A stretch of DNA of 64,000 nt from Knufia peltigerae (taxonomy: Eukaryota > Ascomycota > Eurotiomycetes > Chaetothyriales > Trichomeriaceae): NCBI GenBank assembly GCA_030247855.1, contig JAPDRN010000102.1, forward strand, positions 62,001 to 126,000, read 5' to 3'. The notes beneath the pieces are model-generated. The model made no database searches. It had not been told where the DNA came from and was given only the letters and a program-made list of their open reading frames with translations. Positions within the stretch are counted from its first letter, which is position 1, and each line of letters starts with the position of its first letter. Of the stretch, positions 44,869 through 55,585 are shown one piece after another. The position numbers and the translations under genes were made by a program.

Positions 44869-46143
44869 TTATCCCACAAAATCCCTCCTCTCCACCGCAC
44901 CTCCCATGCTCTCACAAAACTCGCCCAACCTCTGACCCCACTCGACCATTCGTTCCTCGATGTATTTCGCAAAGTCCTTCTTCACCTTTTTCGCCAACAG
45001 ACCCCTCTGGGCCTCCCAGTCCCAATACTCGCACTGTTCGGTGCCGTCGCCACTGATGATGGGCCGGATCTCGTGTACCCGCTGGGCCTGGAGCAGGAAC
45101 CGGGGGAAGGCCTTGGGAGGGTTGTAGGCGTTCTCCATGGCCCAGACCAACCGGTACACCCCCGACTTGGAGACGGTGTGGGTCTGGATCCGCGTGATGT
45201 CGTTACCCAAGGCACTGTTGTCGTCGGTGGTGGGGTCGTCGGGCCGAGACACCTCGGTCACGACCATGTTGGTCTGGCGAACCTCGGGGCTCCTGGGGAG
45301 CTTCATCTTGACGCAAAAGGTCATCTTGGTGCCGAGTTGGATGCGGACGCTGGGCTCGCCGTACAGGGCGTTGATGTTGAGTTGACGCCGGGACGAAGAG
45401 CTCTTGCGGCGGGCCGCGGCGTCCTTGGTGTTGTGCGACACCGCGAGCGCCGTCGAGGCCGTGTTGCGTGGCGCGGGCATCAGTACGGCAGGGTTGTTGG
45501 GCGATTCGACCATGACGGCGGCGTTGTTGTTGCTGTTATTGGGGTTTTCGCCGGCCGCCAGGGACGCCTTGCGGGCTTCTTGAGCCGCTTGGTATTTTTG
45601 GGCCCCCGAGAGACCATTTGTCGTTGTAGCCGTTGTCGTGGTGGTGGTGGTGTCTGGTTGGGCTAATGGTGACGAGGTCGCTTCGAAACTCTGTCGATTG
45701 GATTGCCCCGACAGGCGGCCGGCGTTGCTCGCGAGGCGCTGGCGTACGACGGGGGGGAATAGGTGGCCGTCGGAGCTCCTCCTCCCAATGCCTTCTTCCT
45801 GAGACTCGATCACTTCGCGGGCCAGGCTGCCGCGTCGGGAGGCCTGTTGTTGAGGAGTCATGGCAGCCGCACCGTCTGTAATTTCAGAGTCGTAGCTGAC
45901 GGCGATGGAGGTGTTGCGCACCAGTTCCTCGATCTCGGCGAGGGTAGCGTCGTCCTCGTCGTCGGGTTGGGAGATTATCGTCACACGGGGAACCCAGCGG
46001 TTCCAGTCCTTCCACGTTTCGGTGTTGCGTAGAGTCCGAAACACCAGCGACGCAGGTGCATTGATACGCGTACACGCTGAACAGTAAAATGTCGCCTCTG
46101 ACATGGGGATGTCTGGGGTCGAAAAGTCGGTTTTGGTAGTCAT
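44869..46143 (-). CDS. START/SRPBCC-like domain protein
   Basis: Intronless, 424 residues from the ATG at 46143. Upstream codons in the frame include no ATG. The N-terminal part, EATFYCSACTRINAPASLVF followed by RTLRNTETWKDWNRWVPRV, resembles the first strands of SRPBCC/START-type lipid-binding folds (polyketide-cyclase-like). The fold resumes after about 260, with KMTFCVKMKLPRS, TRIQTHTVSKSGVYRLVWAM and a long C-terminal helix. Between them lies a low-complexity insert rich in Ser, Gln and Thr (about 100-250). Such an insert within the fold is odd. Ligand and role are unknown. Family assignment is by pattern, not alignment. The gene is locally GC-rich compared with its neighbours. Confidence 0.7.
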   Translation of the reverse strand: MTTKTDFSTPDIPMSEATFYCSACTRINAPASLVFRTLRNTETWKDWNRWVPRVTIISQPDDEDDATLAEIEELVRNTSIAVSYDSEITDGAAAMTPQQQASRRGSLAREVIESQEEGIGRRSSDGHLFPPVVRQRLASNAGRLSGQSNRQSFEATSSPLAQPDTTTTTTTATTTNGLSGAQKYQAAQEARKASLAAGENPNNSNNNAAVMVESPNNPAVLMPAPRNTASTALAVSHNTKDAAARRKSSSSRRQLNINALYGEPSVRIQLGTKMTFCVKMKLPRSPEVRQTNMVVTEVSRPDDPTTDDNSALGNDITRIQTHTVSKSGVYRLVWAMENAYNPPKAFPRFLLQAQRVHEIRPIISGDGTEQCEYWDWEAQRGLLAKKVKKDFAKYIEERMVEWGQRLGEFCESMGGAVERRDFVG

Positions 46144-47964
46144 CTTGCTTTGTGTTGGGTTGTGCGACGCCGTTTCGTTTTGTTCCGTGATGGATCGGTG
46201 CGACGGTTGTATAATTATGGCCCGATGTTTGAGGTATATATACCTAGGTAGTTTTGCAAGTGCATGCAATCAAAAGGCGTCTTACTATGGTCGCGCTCCG
46301 GTGGAGACTATGCTGAAATGCTTGAAGAGGCAGCTCGATGTTCCAGTACTGCACGTGTCCAGGGTCTTGTTTGCGTCAGAGGTCAGACACATCAGATCGT
46401 CCACGGATCTGGCCATTCAACGACACCGTCCAATTTCAGTGGCCACTCCTGTATGAATGACAGGGTTGTTGAGCAGAGTGAAAATTTGTATGCGGCTGGA
46501 GAGGCAAAAAAAAAATCTCGGTAGTAGGCTACAGTGTAGTAGTCTTCCAAGGGCAGAGAGAAACCAAACGTGATAGGCTGGAAGCAGCTTTTCGCTTTTT
46601 TTGTGTCCCTCCCCCTGCAATGAAATGAACGAAATTCAAGTCTAGCACATGACTCAGATCGATTCGTTACCTAAGTTATTTAGTCTGATGCACCGGCTCA
46701 TGCGAGCCATACGCGTTCCAGGCGATAGGGTGGTATTGCCGGTGTGGACACAATGTGAAAAGACGGAGACGGTGCCCTTGACTGACAGGGCCACAGGCGA
46801 TTGAAGAGCAAGAGACTGAATGATGCTGGTGATATGTATTTGTAGGAGAGAAGTCGTCGTAAAAGAATTGATTGAAGAATGACGAGACAGGAATGAGTGT
46901 TAACGAGTTTATGAGTAACGAGTAGTCAGCGAGGAGAAAAAAGAACGGAGATCTCGAAAAAAAAGTGCGGGAAAAATGTGGGGGATGATGCTTCGTCAAA
47001 AAACACACACAATGATGTATTCGGGATGGAGGCCTCAACCATTCTTAGGTAACCAAATACCTACAATACATATTTTTATTTACCAAAAAAGGGAGGCAAT
47101 TCCTGCCGAGATGCCAGTGTATCAAAAATAACCTTGCGCAATCCATCACAATATCGGTCAGTGTTGTCGTTCGCTATTTCATCTGGCAAAGTCTGCTTTT
47201 TTAATTACATCCTTTCAGTGGGATTATACTGTCTCGAGTGTGCTCCGGTGTGAAAATAGTGTAATGGGAGACGTATCTTTTTATCTCTCTGGGGAATGAA
47301 CTCGGAGGACTTCTTCATTATCTATCGGAAGTCCAAGGTAACCCCTCTGACCAGGACTAATCGTTTCCGTTTACTTCCTGGTGCCTGTCGACAAGGCAGG
47401 TCTCGACCAAGTGTGCCTGGTATCATCCGCGCCACCCTATGACTCCTGCTGCTCCATGACCCTCACACAAACCGCAATCTCCCATGTTCATGTCCATCAC
47501 GGCATTCCTGTGGACATTCTGCTCTCGAGCGCAGAGCGCCCTTCCCCTTTCCTTCCGCACTTTGTATTGGTGCGTTGGGCCGAGGCTGTTGAAGAGAAAG
47601 CCACACAGCGGCCATACGTATGTCGCAACTGCGCACACAACCCAACCTCAGCGAAGACCGAGCAACACAGAGAGGAGCGGAGCAATGGGCATCTTGTCGA
47701 TAGGTCTTTTAACTTTTGGAATGCCTCTATCCATTTTTTGGAAGAAAGTCCATTGGAGGGATTCGCTTCGAACTTCGCGCATCTTGAGAATCAAACAAAG
47801 CTGTCACGAGCAGCCTCAATGCTTCGCTGAGCGGTGCAGACCAGAGCTCGAAAGGTTGTAAGTCGGTAATATTTTGATTTGAAAGGTCATGGGACTCCTT
47901 GTTGATATGGAAACGTCGTCATTCATCGAATAACCATGGGTATCATAGACAAGTCAAGAACACT
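46144..47964. other. Intergenic, 1.8 kb
   Basis: Several overlapping open frames up to about 150 codons occur (for example at 47381-47830 plus), but none shows domains, splice logic or coherent composition. The promoter of the SRPBCC-like gene lies at the left end. No RNA gene is recognised. Confidence 0.45.
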
Positions 47965-49132
47965 CTACTTTCGCGCTTGTTCTCGTTCCACCTCATACAT
48001 AAAGTCAAAGTAGGATTTATCGAAGACGTGCATCCGTACGTATCCGTCCTCACCACCACTTGCGTATGCAGTGCCATGAGGATGAACAGCAATAGTGTTC
48101 AGGGGACCGAAGTGACCTCTGACACGACCGATTTCGTCTTCGAAAATCTTGTGGTAGAATCGAGCCTCGAACTTGCCTTGCCGAGCAGAGGTTGTCGTGA
48201 CATCCATTGCCGCTTGACCACCTCCGAGGATCACAAAGTCCTTCTTGGATGTGATGGCGGCCGTGTTGAGAGGTGTGTCAGCAACATATGTTTTTAAAAC
48301 GCTCAAGTCTCTTGTCGATAAGATCTGGAAGTGGATTAGTGATGGTCAAAGCAGATGGCAGGCGAGTACAAACCCTGGCAGTTTTGTCTTTACCCGCAGT
48401 GATAAAGTACGTCCGGTCAGGGGAGAATTGTAGGTCGTTGATGGCAGTGTCGTATTCATGGGCTTCCACGCTCATGAGGTTTTCTCCAGTCTGTGGTGAG
48501 GATTAGTTTTGGAATATTTCCCTTCTAGATGACCCGCATACCTTTGCATCCCACTGAGTGACAGTTCCATCTTCATGACCGGAGATAATGTATTTGTCGA
48601 GGTAGCTCCAGCCTGCAACGGTGGCTTTGCTGTCTTCGCAGGTGATTCTCAAACTGTGCTCATTCGTCTGGTCCGTCAAGTCGTCTCCATATCGAACGTC
48701 GTAGACTACGATCGTTCCCAGGTAACCCATTCGCTTTTCTGTGACTCCCAAAAGTTGTTTTCCGTCCTCACTAAACTCGACTCTCTTGACAGCCGTGGGG
48801 AATTCCCACGTCTTGACATTTTCACCCGTTCGGACGTTCCATAAGCGGATGGTGTTATCGGCAGATCCGGAGGCAAGAAGTTCGCAGTTGGGAGACACAT
48901 CGACTGTCCAGATGGCACCCTGGTGTCCGGTGTATGTTCCTAGTCGCTCGCCGTTACTCGTAAACCAAGCACAGATGACCTTGTCTTTCGAGACTGAAAA
49001 CAATAAATCGCCATCTGGATTGTATCTGATCTGATTGAGGGACCGTTCCTGCGTTTCCCGTTAGCAAGATTTCTAGATTGAAATTTTGTTTTGAGCAGAA
49101 CACACATGTCCCTGGAGAAGGGTTGGCCTCAT
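47965..49132 (-). CDS. TIF34: Translation initiation factor eIF3 subunit i
   Basis: Four exons, 49132-49106, 49048-48542, 48490-48374 and 48324-47965, give 336 residues, the family length. The nine-codon first exon MRPTLLQGH joins to ERSLNQIRYNPDGDLLF. WD40 blades follow, for example GHQGAIWTVDVSPNCELLAS with ADNTIRLWNV, SGHEDGTVTQWDAK, and FGPLNTIAVHPHGTAYASGG near the end. eIF3i binds eIF3b and eIF3g in the initiation complex and supports scanning on the 40S subunit. Introns are 49-57 nt with CTAAT/CTAAC branches. The gene is divergent from the C1-THF synthase gene. A TACGGAGTA copy lies 34 bp before the start codon. Confidence 0.96.
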
Positions 49133-49514
49133 TGTGGTTGAAAATTATGGTGCTCTGAATGACGGTACGGAGTATTCTGAAACAAATCGAGAGATCTATA
49201 TCCTCGAGAGTCTGCAATGGTGGGAAGTCTGGTGTGCTGTTCGTTGTCCTGAATTAATTTGCCTGTAGATGCGCTTTAGAGTGAGCGGCGATGTGGGCAG
49301 GTTGGCCAAGACTTGCATGAGTCGCGAGACTTTCTCTCGGCAATGATTTCTCCCGACGGTTGACTCGCGCGACAAAAATTGTTATGACACACGAATTGAA
49401 CAAAAGTCCGCAGCAAGGACTTGTAGAGCTCGTCACTGACTTCAAGCTGACAAGACCGACTTCAGCGAGTCCTCTCGGTCGGTTTGCCTTGTAGCCGTTG
49501 AGTCCTACGACCTA
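49133..49514. promoter_or_regulatory. Divergent promoter, TIF34 / C1-THF synthase
   Basis: 382 bp between divergent start codons. It contains TACGGAGTA at 49166-49174, close to the TIF34 ATG. Both genes are expected to be growth-related. Confidence 0.55.
49166..49174. repeat. TACGGAGTA site in TIF34 leader or promoter
   Basis: Exact copy 34 bp upstream of the TIF34 start codon. It is the only exact copy I saw this close to a translation start. Confidence 0.7.
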
Positions 49515-52500
49515 ATGGCCAGTCGAGCTCTTGGTACACGCATCACGTCTACTACTCCTGCAGGTACCGCACATTTTTACTCCAAAAACTCTCTCCACGT
49601 CCCGGTATCACCCTGTCGTGCTTCCTTTCCTCCTGTCCTGACATCCCGATCCACGAAAAGGACTGTTGTCACTTCCGGCCTCTCCTCTAGGGACACACAG
49701 CACCCTCTCTCTGCTATCCACCGAGCCCTCTCTTCTTGTTCCTCAGTGACGAGTCGAACGAGACACTTGTCAAGCACGAGAACCATGGGTGCCACCAAGA
49801 TAGATGGAAAGGCGATCGCTCAGAAGATCAGAGAGCGTCTGGCCAACGAGATCAAGGAGAAGCAAAAGTCTAATCCGCGTTACAAGCCATGCTTGAAGAT
49901 CATACAGGTGGGAGACCGACCAGACTCGACCACCTATGTGCGCATGAAGTTGAAGGCAGCCGAGGAGGCTGGTATTGACTGTGCACTGTCACACCTTCCT
50001 TCCGAAATCTCTGAGCCTGAACTGTTGCAACAAATCACCGAATATAACAATGACCCCTCTGTCCACGGTATCCTTGTCCAACTACCCCTTCCCAAGCACA
50101 TCTCGGAACATGCTATCACTTCTGCCGTTCTGGACGAGAAAGATGTGGATGGTTTTGGTACTTACAATATTGGTGAGCTTGCAAAAAGAGGTGGAAAGCC
50201 GTTCTTCGTCCCTTGCACACCGAAGGGAGTCATGGTGCTCTTGGAAGAAAGCGGCGTCGAGATCAAAGGCAAAACAGCTGTGGTTCTCGGTCGGAGTGAT
50301 ATTGTAGGCAGCCCGGTGAGCTATCTTCTGAAGAATGCAGATGCTACTGTCACGGTCTGCCATTCCAAGACACAGAATCTTAAAGAGGTGGTCAAGCAAG
50401 CTGATATTTTGGTGGCTGCAATTGGTCAAGCCCATTTTGTCAAGGGAGACTGGCTGAAGCCTGGCGTGGTGGTAATTGATGTTGGTACAAACTATATCCC
50501 GGACTCTTCGAAGTCGTCGGGCCAGCGTCTAGTTGGCGACGTTGACTTTGAGGCTGCAGTCGAGGTGGCTTCCCAGATCACTCCAGTTCCCGGCGGTGTT
50601 GGCCCGATGACGGTTGCAATGCTGATGCAAAACGTGGTTGAGTCGGCCTCTGCGTACTTTGATCGTCTGAAAGGTCGACACATTACCCCGCTGCCCATCA
50701 AATTGCAGTCACCCGTTCCATCCGATATCGCCATCTCCAGGTCACAGCACCCCCGACACATCACACACATTGCTTCTGACATTGGCATCTCTCCTAATGA
50801 ATTGGAGCCTTACGGTGCGTACAAAGCAAAGGTCGACCTTTCTCTCCTCTCCAGATTGCAACACCGTAAGAATGGAAAGTATGTCCTTGTCAGTGGTATC
50901 ACTCCTACTCCGTTGGGAGAAGGAAAATCGACAACCACTATGGGCTTGACGCAGGCTTTGGGTGCACATCTAGGCAAAGTGACATTTGCGAATGTCCGAC
51001 AACCTAGTATGGGACCAACTTTTGGAATCAAGGGAGGTGCAGCAGGAGGTGGCTACAGTCAAGTCATTCCAATGGATGAGTTCAACCTTCATCTTACTGG
51101 TGACATTCACGCTATCACCGCTGCAAACAACCTCCTAGCTGCCGCAATTGATACTCGCATGTTTCACGAGTCAACGCAAAAGGACGGGCCACTCTACAAG
51201 CGCTTAGTGCCAAGCAAGAAAGGGAAGCGAGAATTTGCTCCGGTCATGTTCCGAAGATTGAAGAAGCTTGGGATTGATAAGACAAACCCAGATGATTTGA
51301 CCGAAGATGAAATTCGTCGCTTTGCGCGATTGGACATTGATCCTGAAACGATCACCTGGAGAAGAGTCCTTGATGTTAACGACAGACATTTGAGAGGCAT
51401 CACGATTGGTCAAGCTCCCACAGAAAAGGGGTATACTCGACAGACTGCGTTCGACATTTCTGTTGCCAGCGAGTGTATGGCTATTCTCGCGCTCAGTAAC
51501 GACCTCAACGATCTCCGGGAGCGTCTTGGCAGAATGGTCATTGGATTTTCCAAGGCTGGCGATCCGGTCACTTGCGATGATATTGGTGCAGGTGGCGCAC
51601 TTACCGCGCTAATGAGAGATGCCATCAAACCCAACCTCATGCAAAGTCTCGAAGGCACTCCAGTCTTCGTGCATGCTGGTCCATTCGCCAATATCAGTAT
51701 CGGAAACAGCTCCGTGCTAGCTGACAAGTTGGCGTTGAAGCTGGCCGGAACTGAGCCAGACGAAGACCATGAAGCCAAGGCCGGATTCGTCGTGACCGAG
51801 GCTGGCTTCGACTTCACCATGGGTGGTGAGAGATTCTTCAACATCAAGTGCAGATCTTCTGGCCTCGTGCCCGATGTCGTTGTGGTGGTTGCCACGATTC
51901 GAGCTCTCAAGGTCCACGGTGGTGGTCCCGAGATCTCAGCAGGCGCACCACTTCCTGAGGCGTACCGCACCGAGAACATTGACATGCTCAGGGCCGGCTG
52001 TGTGAACCTCAAGAAACATATTGCCAACGCCAAATCGTACGGTGTACCCGTAGTCGTTGCCATCAACAAATTCGAGACAGACACCGAGGCGGAACTCAAG
52101 GTCATTGAGGAAGAAGCCCTCTCTGCCGGAGCCGAAGCGGCGGTCCCTGCCAACCACTGGGCAGAAGGTGGCGCCGGCGCCGTGGACCTGGCCAGAGCCG
52201 TCATCGACGCATCATCCAGGCCCAAGGACTTTAAGCTCCTGTACTCTCTCGACGGCAGTGTACAGGAGCGCATCGAGAAGATTGGCAAGGAAATGTACGG
52301 TGCCGCGGCGGTCGAGTTTAGCGAAGTGGCCCAGAAAAAGGTCGACATGTACAACCAGACTGGGTTTGGAAACCTGCCCATTTGCATTGCAAAGACACAA
52401 TACAGTCTCAGCCACGATCCGGCCCTGAAGGGCGCTCCGTCTGGCTTTACTGTCCCCATTCGGGACGTCAGGCTCGCTGCCGGAGCTTCTTATCTATGTG

Positions 52501-52729
52501 AGTCTTTTTTGCTTCCCCTGGTGTTCCGACCGTGTGCAGCCCACTGACTCTTTTTTTCCCTTCTCAATCAGATGCTCTTGCTGCCGATATTCAAACGATC
52601 CCAGGTCTTCCAAGTAAGTCTGCTTTCCTTTCCTGGTCCGCACGTCTCTCTGACACACTCGCAGCCGCACCGGGATACTTGAATGTAGATGTGGACTCTG
52701 AAACCGGCGAAATCGACGGACTGTTCTAA
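49515..52729 (+). CDS. MIS1: C1-tetrahydrofolate synthase, trifunctional
   Basis: Three exons (49515-52497, 52572-52613, 52665-52729) encode 1029 residues. Residues 1-90 are Ser/Arg/Thr-rich with few acidic residues, like a mitochondrial presequence. At residue 91 a second ATG in a strong context (ACCATGGG) begins MGATKIDGKAIAQ. The dehydrogenase/cyclohydrolase domain (about 92-395) shows TYVRMKLKAAEEAGI with the catalytic Tyr-Lys pair, plus VPGGVGPMTVAMLMQNV. The formyl-THF synthetase domain (about 410-1029) has the ATP loop GITPTPLGEGKST near 462. The enzyme interconverts one-carbon folates for purine, thymidylate and formyl-Met synthesis. The presequence and internal ATG could yield mitochondrial and cytosolic forms. 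Confidence 0.95.
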
Positions 52730-53136
52730 GTTTCATGTGTTACGGTCGGCGGTTTTGGAAATTTCACCACATGTAATAGGGATGATTTGTAACGATTTTC
52801 AACAACAAACAACAACCACGAAGAGATACCCAACATTCACCATATTGGTAGACAAAAGAATTTAGTTATAGGATGAACAAAGGTTTTTTTTCTTTCAAAT
52901 TTTCAAGAAAAGCGAATTGATTGTTCCGTCGCGCTGGCCTTTTTCTCAATAGCGCTGTCCGAATCCTTTCACATTCCTCATCCTCGAGACCAACGTGGAG
53001 GGAGAGGGGTGGAGAGTATCATTGGGTGTTCCTTCAGGCTCTCCGACAGTGCCCACCTCTTGTAAAGGTTTCATCCCACATCATGCCCTGCTTGTTCTTC
53101 CGTCCATGGGCCAAGGTGGGGTATTCGACCAGACAA
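52730..53136. other. Convergent 3' intergenic
   Basis: About 400 bp between two converging genes. Nothing is recognised beyond an AT-rich patch near 52880. Confidence 0.5.
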
Positions 53137-54897
53137 TCAGGGGGCCAGTCGAGGGGCGGACCTACTGATAGCACCTTGGCCATTGACCTCATTACGACGA
53201 TGAACGGTAGTGAGTGTTTCCAAGTCCACAGGCACACTAGTGTCCGGAGGCTCGGCTGTCTTCGTTGGCGGCACATTTGTTGTCGGCATGGGTTGTTGAC
53301 CGGGGACGCCCTTCCCTTTGACTACAGTCTCTTGACGACGTTCATCTTCCTCCATCATACCTCCTCCTCCTCCTCCTCCTCCTCCTCCACCACTTCGAGC
53401 CTCTGGATCTCTCTGGCCGCATACCTCCCTATGATCGACGTGGTACATGGCATTGTCAAACAGACGCCTCCTCTTCTTCGTCATACCATTTCCTCCTGTC
53501 TTCATCGCATTGTTCACGAGACTAGACGCAAAAGTATGACGACCACCATCCTCAGAAGTACGTCTTCCCACTTGAATTGTCTCAATCATCCAATCGAGTT
53601 TCGACTGCGGCATGTTCTCAAGCACACCTTTGTGCCTGGTGTGCCTGTAGGCATACCCTGCCAATCCCAGGCCAATCAACACAAAGACAGACAGCGCAAA
53701 GGCCAAAAACACCGCCGAAAGTTGCACAATGTCGACCCGCACGCTGATGCTCCTCGGTACGCCCATGAGGTTCTGCGTGTCTTTCGTCGCCATCCAGACC
53801 TGCGTGAATCTCACAAGGTCCTCCGGTGCCACAATACCAGGTCGCCTCCCGTTGACACTCTCGCTGATGAACCTCGCCTGGTAATTCTGCACGGCGGCCT
53901 GGGCCAAGCAGCTGCGTACCATGCCGTCGGGAAAGGCGGCGTACTCGTTGTCCACGCGGCCCGAAACTCGGCTGATGGTGCACTCGATCTTCGTGTAGCT
54001 CGCCGATTGGATCGGACCTTTCCCGAAGTCGCAAGCATTGTCCTTCTCGTCATCCGGCTTTCCGGTCATGTGATGCATGTGCACGGCAGCGAGCTCCAAA
54101 GCCATCTCGCGGACCTGGACGCCTGTCTCGTCGACCTCTGTATTCTTCATTGCCGCGACAAGCATCAGCACATCTTTTAACACTTCATCCTCGTGATAGT
54201 CGCCGTGCCACCAGCCCATCTCTTCATTACTGGTGTTGAACTTGTCCGTAGAGATGATTTTCTGCAGACCCGGAATCTCATCAGGCATGACACCGGTGCA
54301 GTTGCTGACGTCTTCTAGGCTGACAGCCGTCTCGTATGTCGGTAAGCAGTTGAAGGACCAAGACGAGTTCCATTCTTCGGCCCGGTATCGCCAGTCGACT
54401 GTCGAGTCGGGTACGTAGTCTAGGAGTTGATCATGGGGAAACCTTGCGCGGTCGAGGCTCGTGAAGGTAGCGTTCCAGGTCACCGGCGTGCTGATGATAC
54501 AATCGTGAAACCGCCATGCAACGGATCCTGAGATCTCAAGAGGTTTGATCTCATGGCTGCGTCGGCTTGAGAACCGTGCAATGGGACCAGACACAAGTGC
54601 GACGACGGAAAAGAAGACCACAACAATACATTGTGCCAACAACTTCAAGTGGCGAACAGAAAGGGATCTCCATCTGAGGAGCAAGACCACATCAAGAGCT
54701 TCGCCGAGTGTGCTGATTGTCAACAAATCTTTAAGTGGTATACTGCGCTGATCTGTCTCGGAAAGACTGGACTGCCAGCACCAACGAGCACAGGCGAATA
54801 TTGCAACGGCGCTAAGTGTGGCGATGACGACGTTCAATACCGCTTGTACATCTTGAAGCCTCCATGCTTGAGGGAGATCTATCCAACCGGCAGCCAT
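53137..54897 (-). CDS. Fungal membrane glycoprotein, unknown function
   Basis: Intronless, 586 residues. Two N-terminal membrane helices (about 18-38 and 84-106) and one near 405-430 (SAVFLAFALSVFVLIGLGLA) bracket a long, presumably extracytoplasmic domain. That domain has several N-glycosylation sequons (NATF, NSSW, NCTG, NTSN) and scattered cysteines. The C-terminal tail is cytosolic, basic and Ser-rich, and contains an eleven-residue glycine run. The layout resembles a large class of unnamed ascomycete transmembrane proteins. I do not recognise a catalytic domain. The start is the first ATG of the frame. An upstream exon cannot be excluded, since membrane helix 1 begins only 17 residues in. 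Confidence 0.68.
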   Translation of the reverse strand: MAAGWIDLPQAWRLQDVQAVLNVVIATLSAVAIFACARWCWQSSLSETDQRSIPLKDLLTISTLGEALDVVLLLRWRSLSVRHLKLLAQCIVVVFFSVVALVSGPIARFSSRRSHEIKPLEISGSVAWRFHDCIISTPVTWNATFTSLDRARFPHDQLLDYVPDSTVDWRYRAEEWNSSWSFNCLPTYETAVSLEDVSNCTGVMPDEIPGLQKIISTDKFNTSNEEMGWWHGDYHEDEVLKDVLMLVAAMKNTEVDETGVQVREMALELAAVHMHHMTGKPDDEKDNACDFGKGPIQSASYTKIECTISRVSGRVDNEYAAFPDGMVRSCLAQAAVQNYQARFISESVNGRRPGIVAPEDLVRFTQVWMATKDTQNLMGVPRSISVRVDIVQLSAVFLAFALSVFVLIGLGLAGYAYRHTRHKGVLENMPQSKLDWMIETIQVGRRTSEDGGRHTFASSLVNNAMKTGGNGMTKKRRRLFDNAMYHVDHREVCGQRDPEARSGGGGGGGGGGGMMEEDERRQETVVKGKGVPGQQPMPTTNVPPTKTAEPPDTSVPVDLETLTTVHRRNEVNGQGAISRSAPRLAP

Positions 54898-55585
54898 TGG
54901 AATAGTGAATGGGCTTCAGACAGCTGTGATAAAGGGCAGGGAGTTGGTTCTCAGCTTGGTCGGAAGTGGAATGCCATTGCGATTGCGGGCGATGTTGATA
55001 TATCTCAGGTTGATGAATGTGGTCATGCCTCAGGCGAGGATTGGGATATCTAGGCAGCTGAAATTGTACTCGTAGCGAATCTGAGCCTTTGTGTGCGAGC
55101 ATGGTCTCGAGGCTTTGTGGCATTCAATGAGAGTCAAGTCTAAGCGAGGGATGCTGCCATGTTTGGTGATCCGAAAAAGTTGCTGCGAGACGCTGCACCG
55201 TATTAAGCCATAGTCAGCCTCGGCATCGTTAAGAAGACCGTCTTCAGCCTGACTATGTTTCTCGAATCCTTTGGTTTGCCTCTCGAATGATGGTGATGCG
55301 TCTTTGATGGTGTGGGTGTTAAAGCTGAAAGTATTTGGCCGCTTGGTAATCACGGAAACAGAAACAAGAGCCACCCACGTCTCGTTCCAAGCCGCCTTGG
55401 AGTGCGCGCAATGCGCCAGGCTCGTTTGTACTTGGGCAACACGCTGATGTGAGCATTCCAGGCAGCTCCCCAAGCTCGCCGTTCGTTGTGAAATTGAGTA
55501 CTCACCACACAGTACACAGACCCATCTCAGGAGGGTGCAATATATTCTTCATCGAATAAGCTGTAGTCCTGCAAGAGGCGTAGAA
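54898..55585. other. Intergenic
   Basis: About 690 bp. A 147-codon open frame at 55030-55473 (minus) has no recognisable features. It should hold the promoter of the glycoprotein gene. Confidence 0.45.

Noticed and set aside
44953..45666. Long plus-strand open frame
   Set aside because: It is antisense to the GC-rich START-like gene, whose frame has clear fold-like segments.
47381..47830. 149-codon plus-strand open frame
   Set aside because: It overlaps several competing frames and has no domain, so it is treated as noncoding.
55030..55473. 147-codon minus-strand open frame
   Set aside because: No recognisable features. It may simply be leader sequence of the glycoprotein gene.
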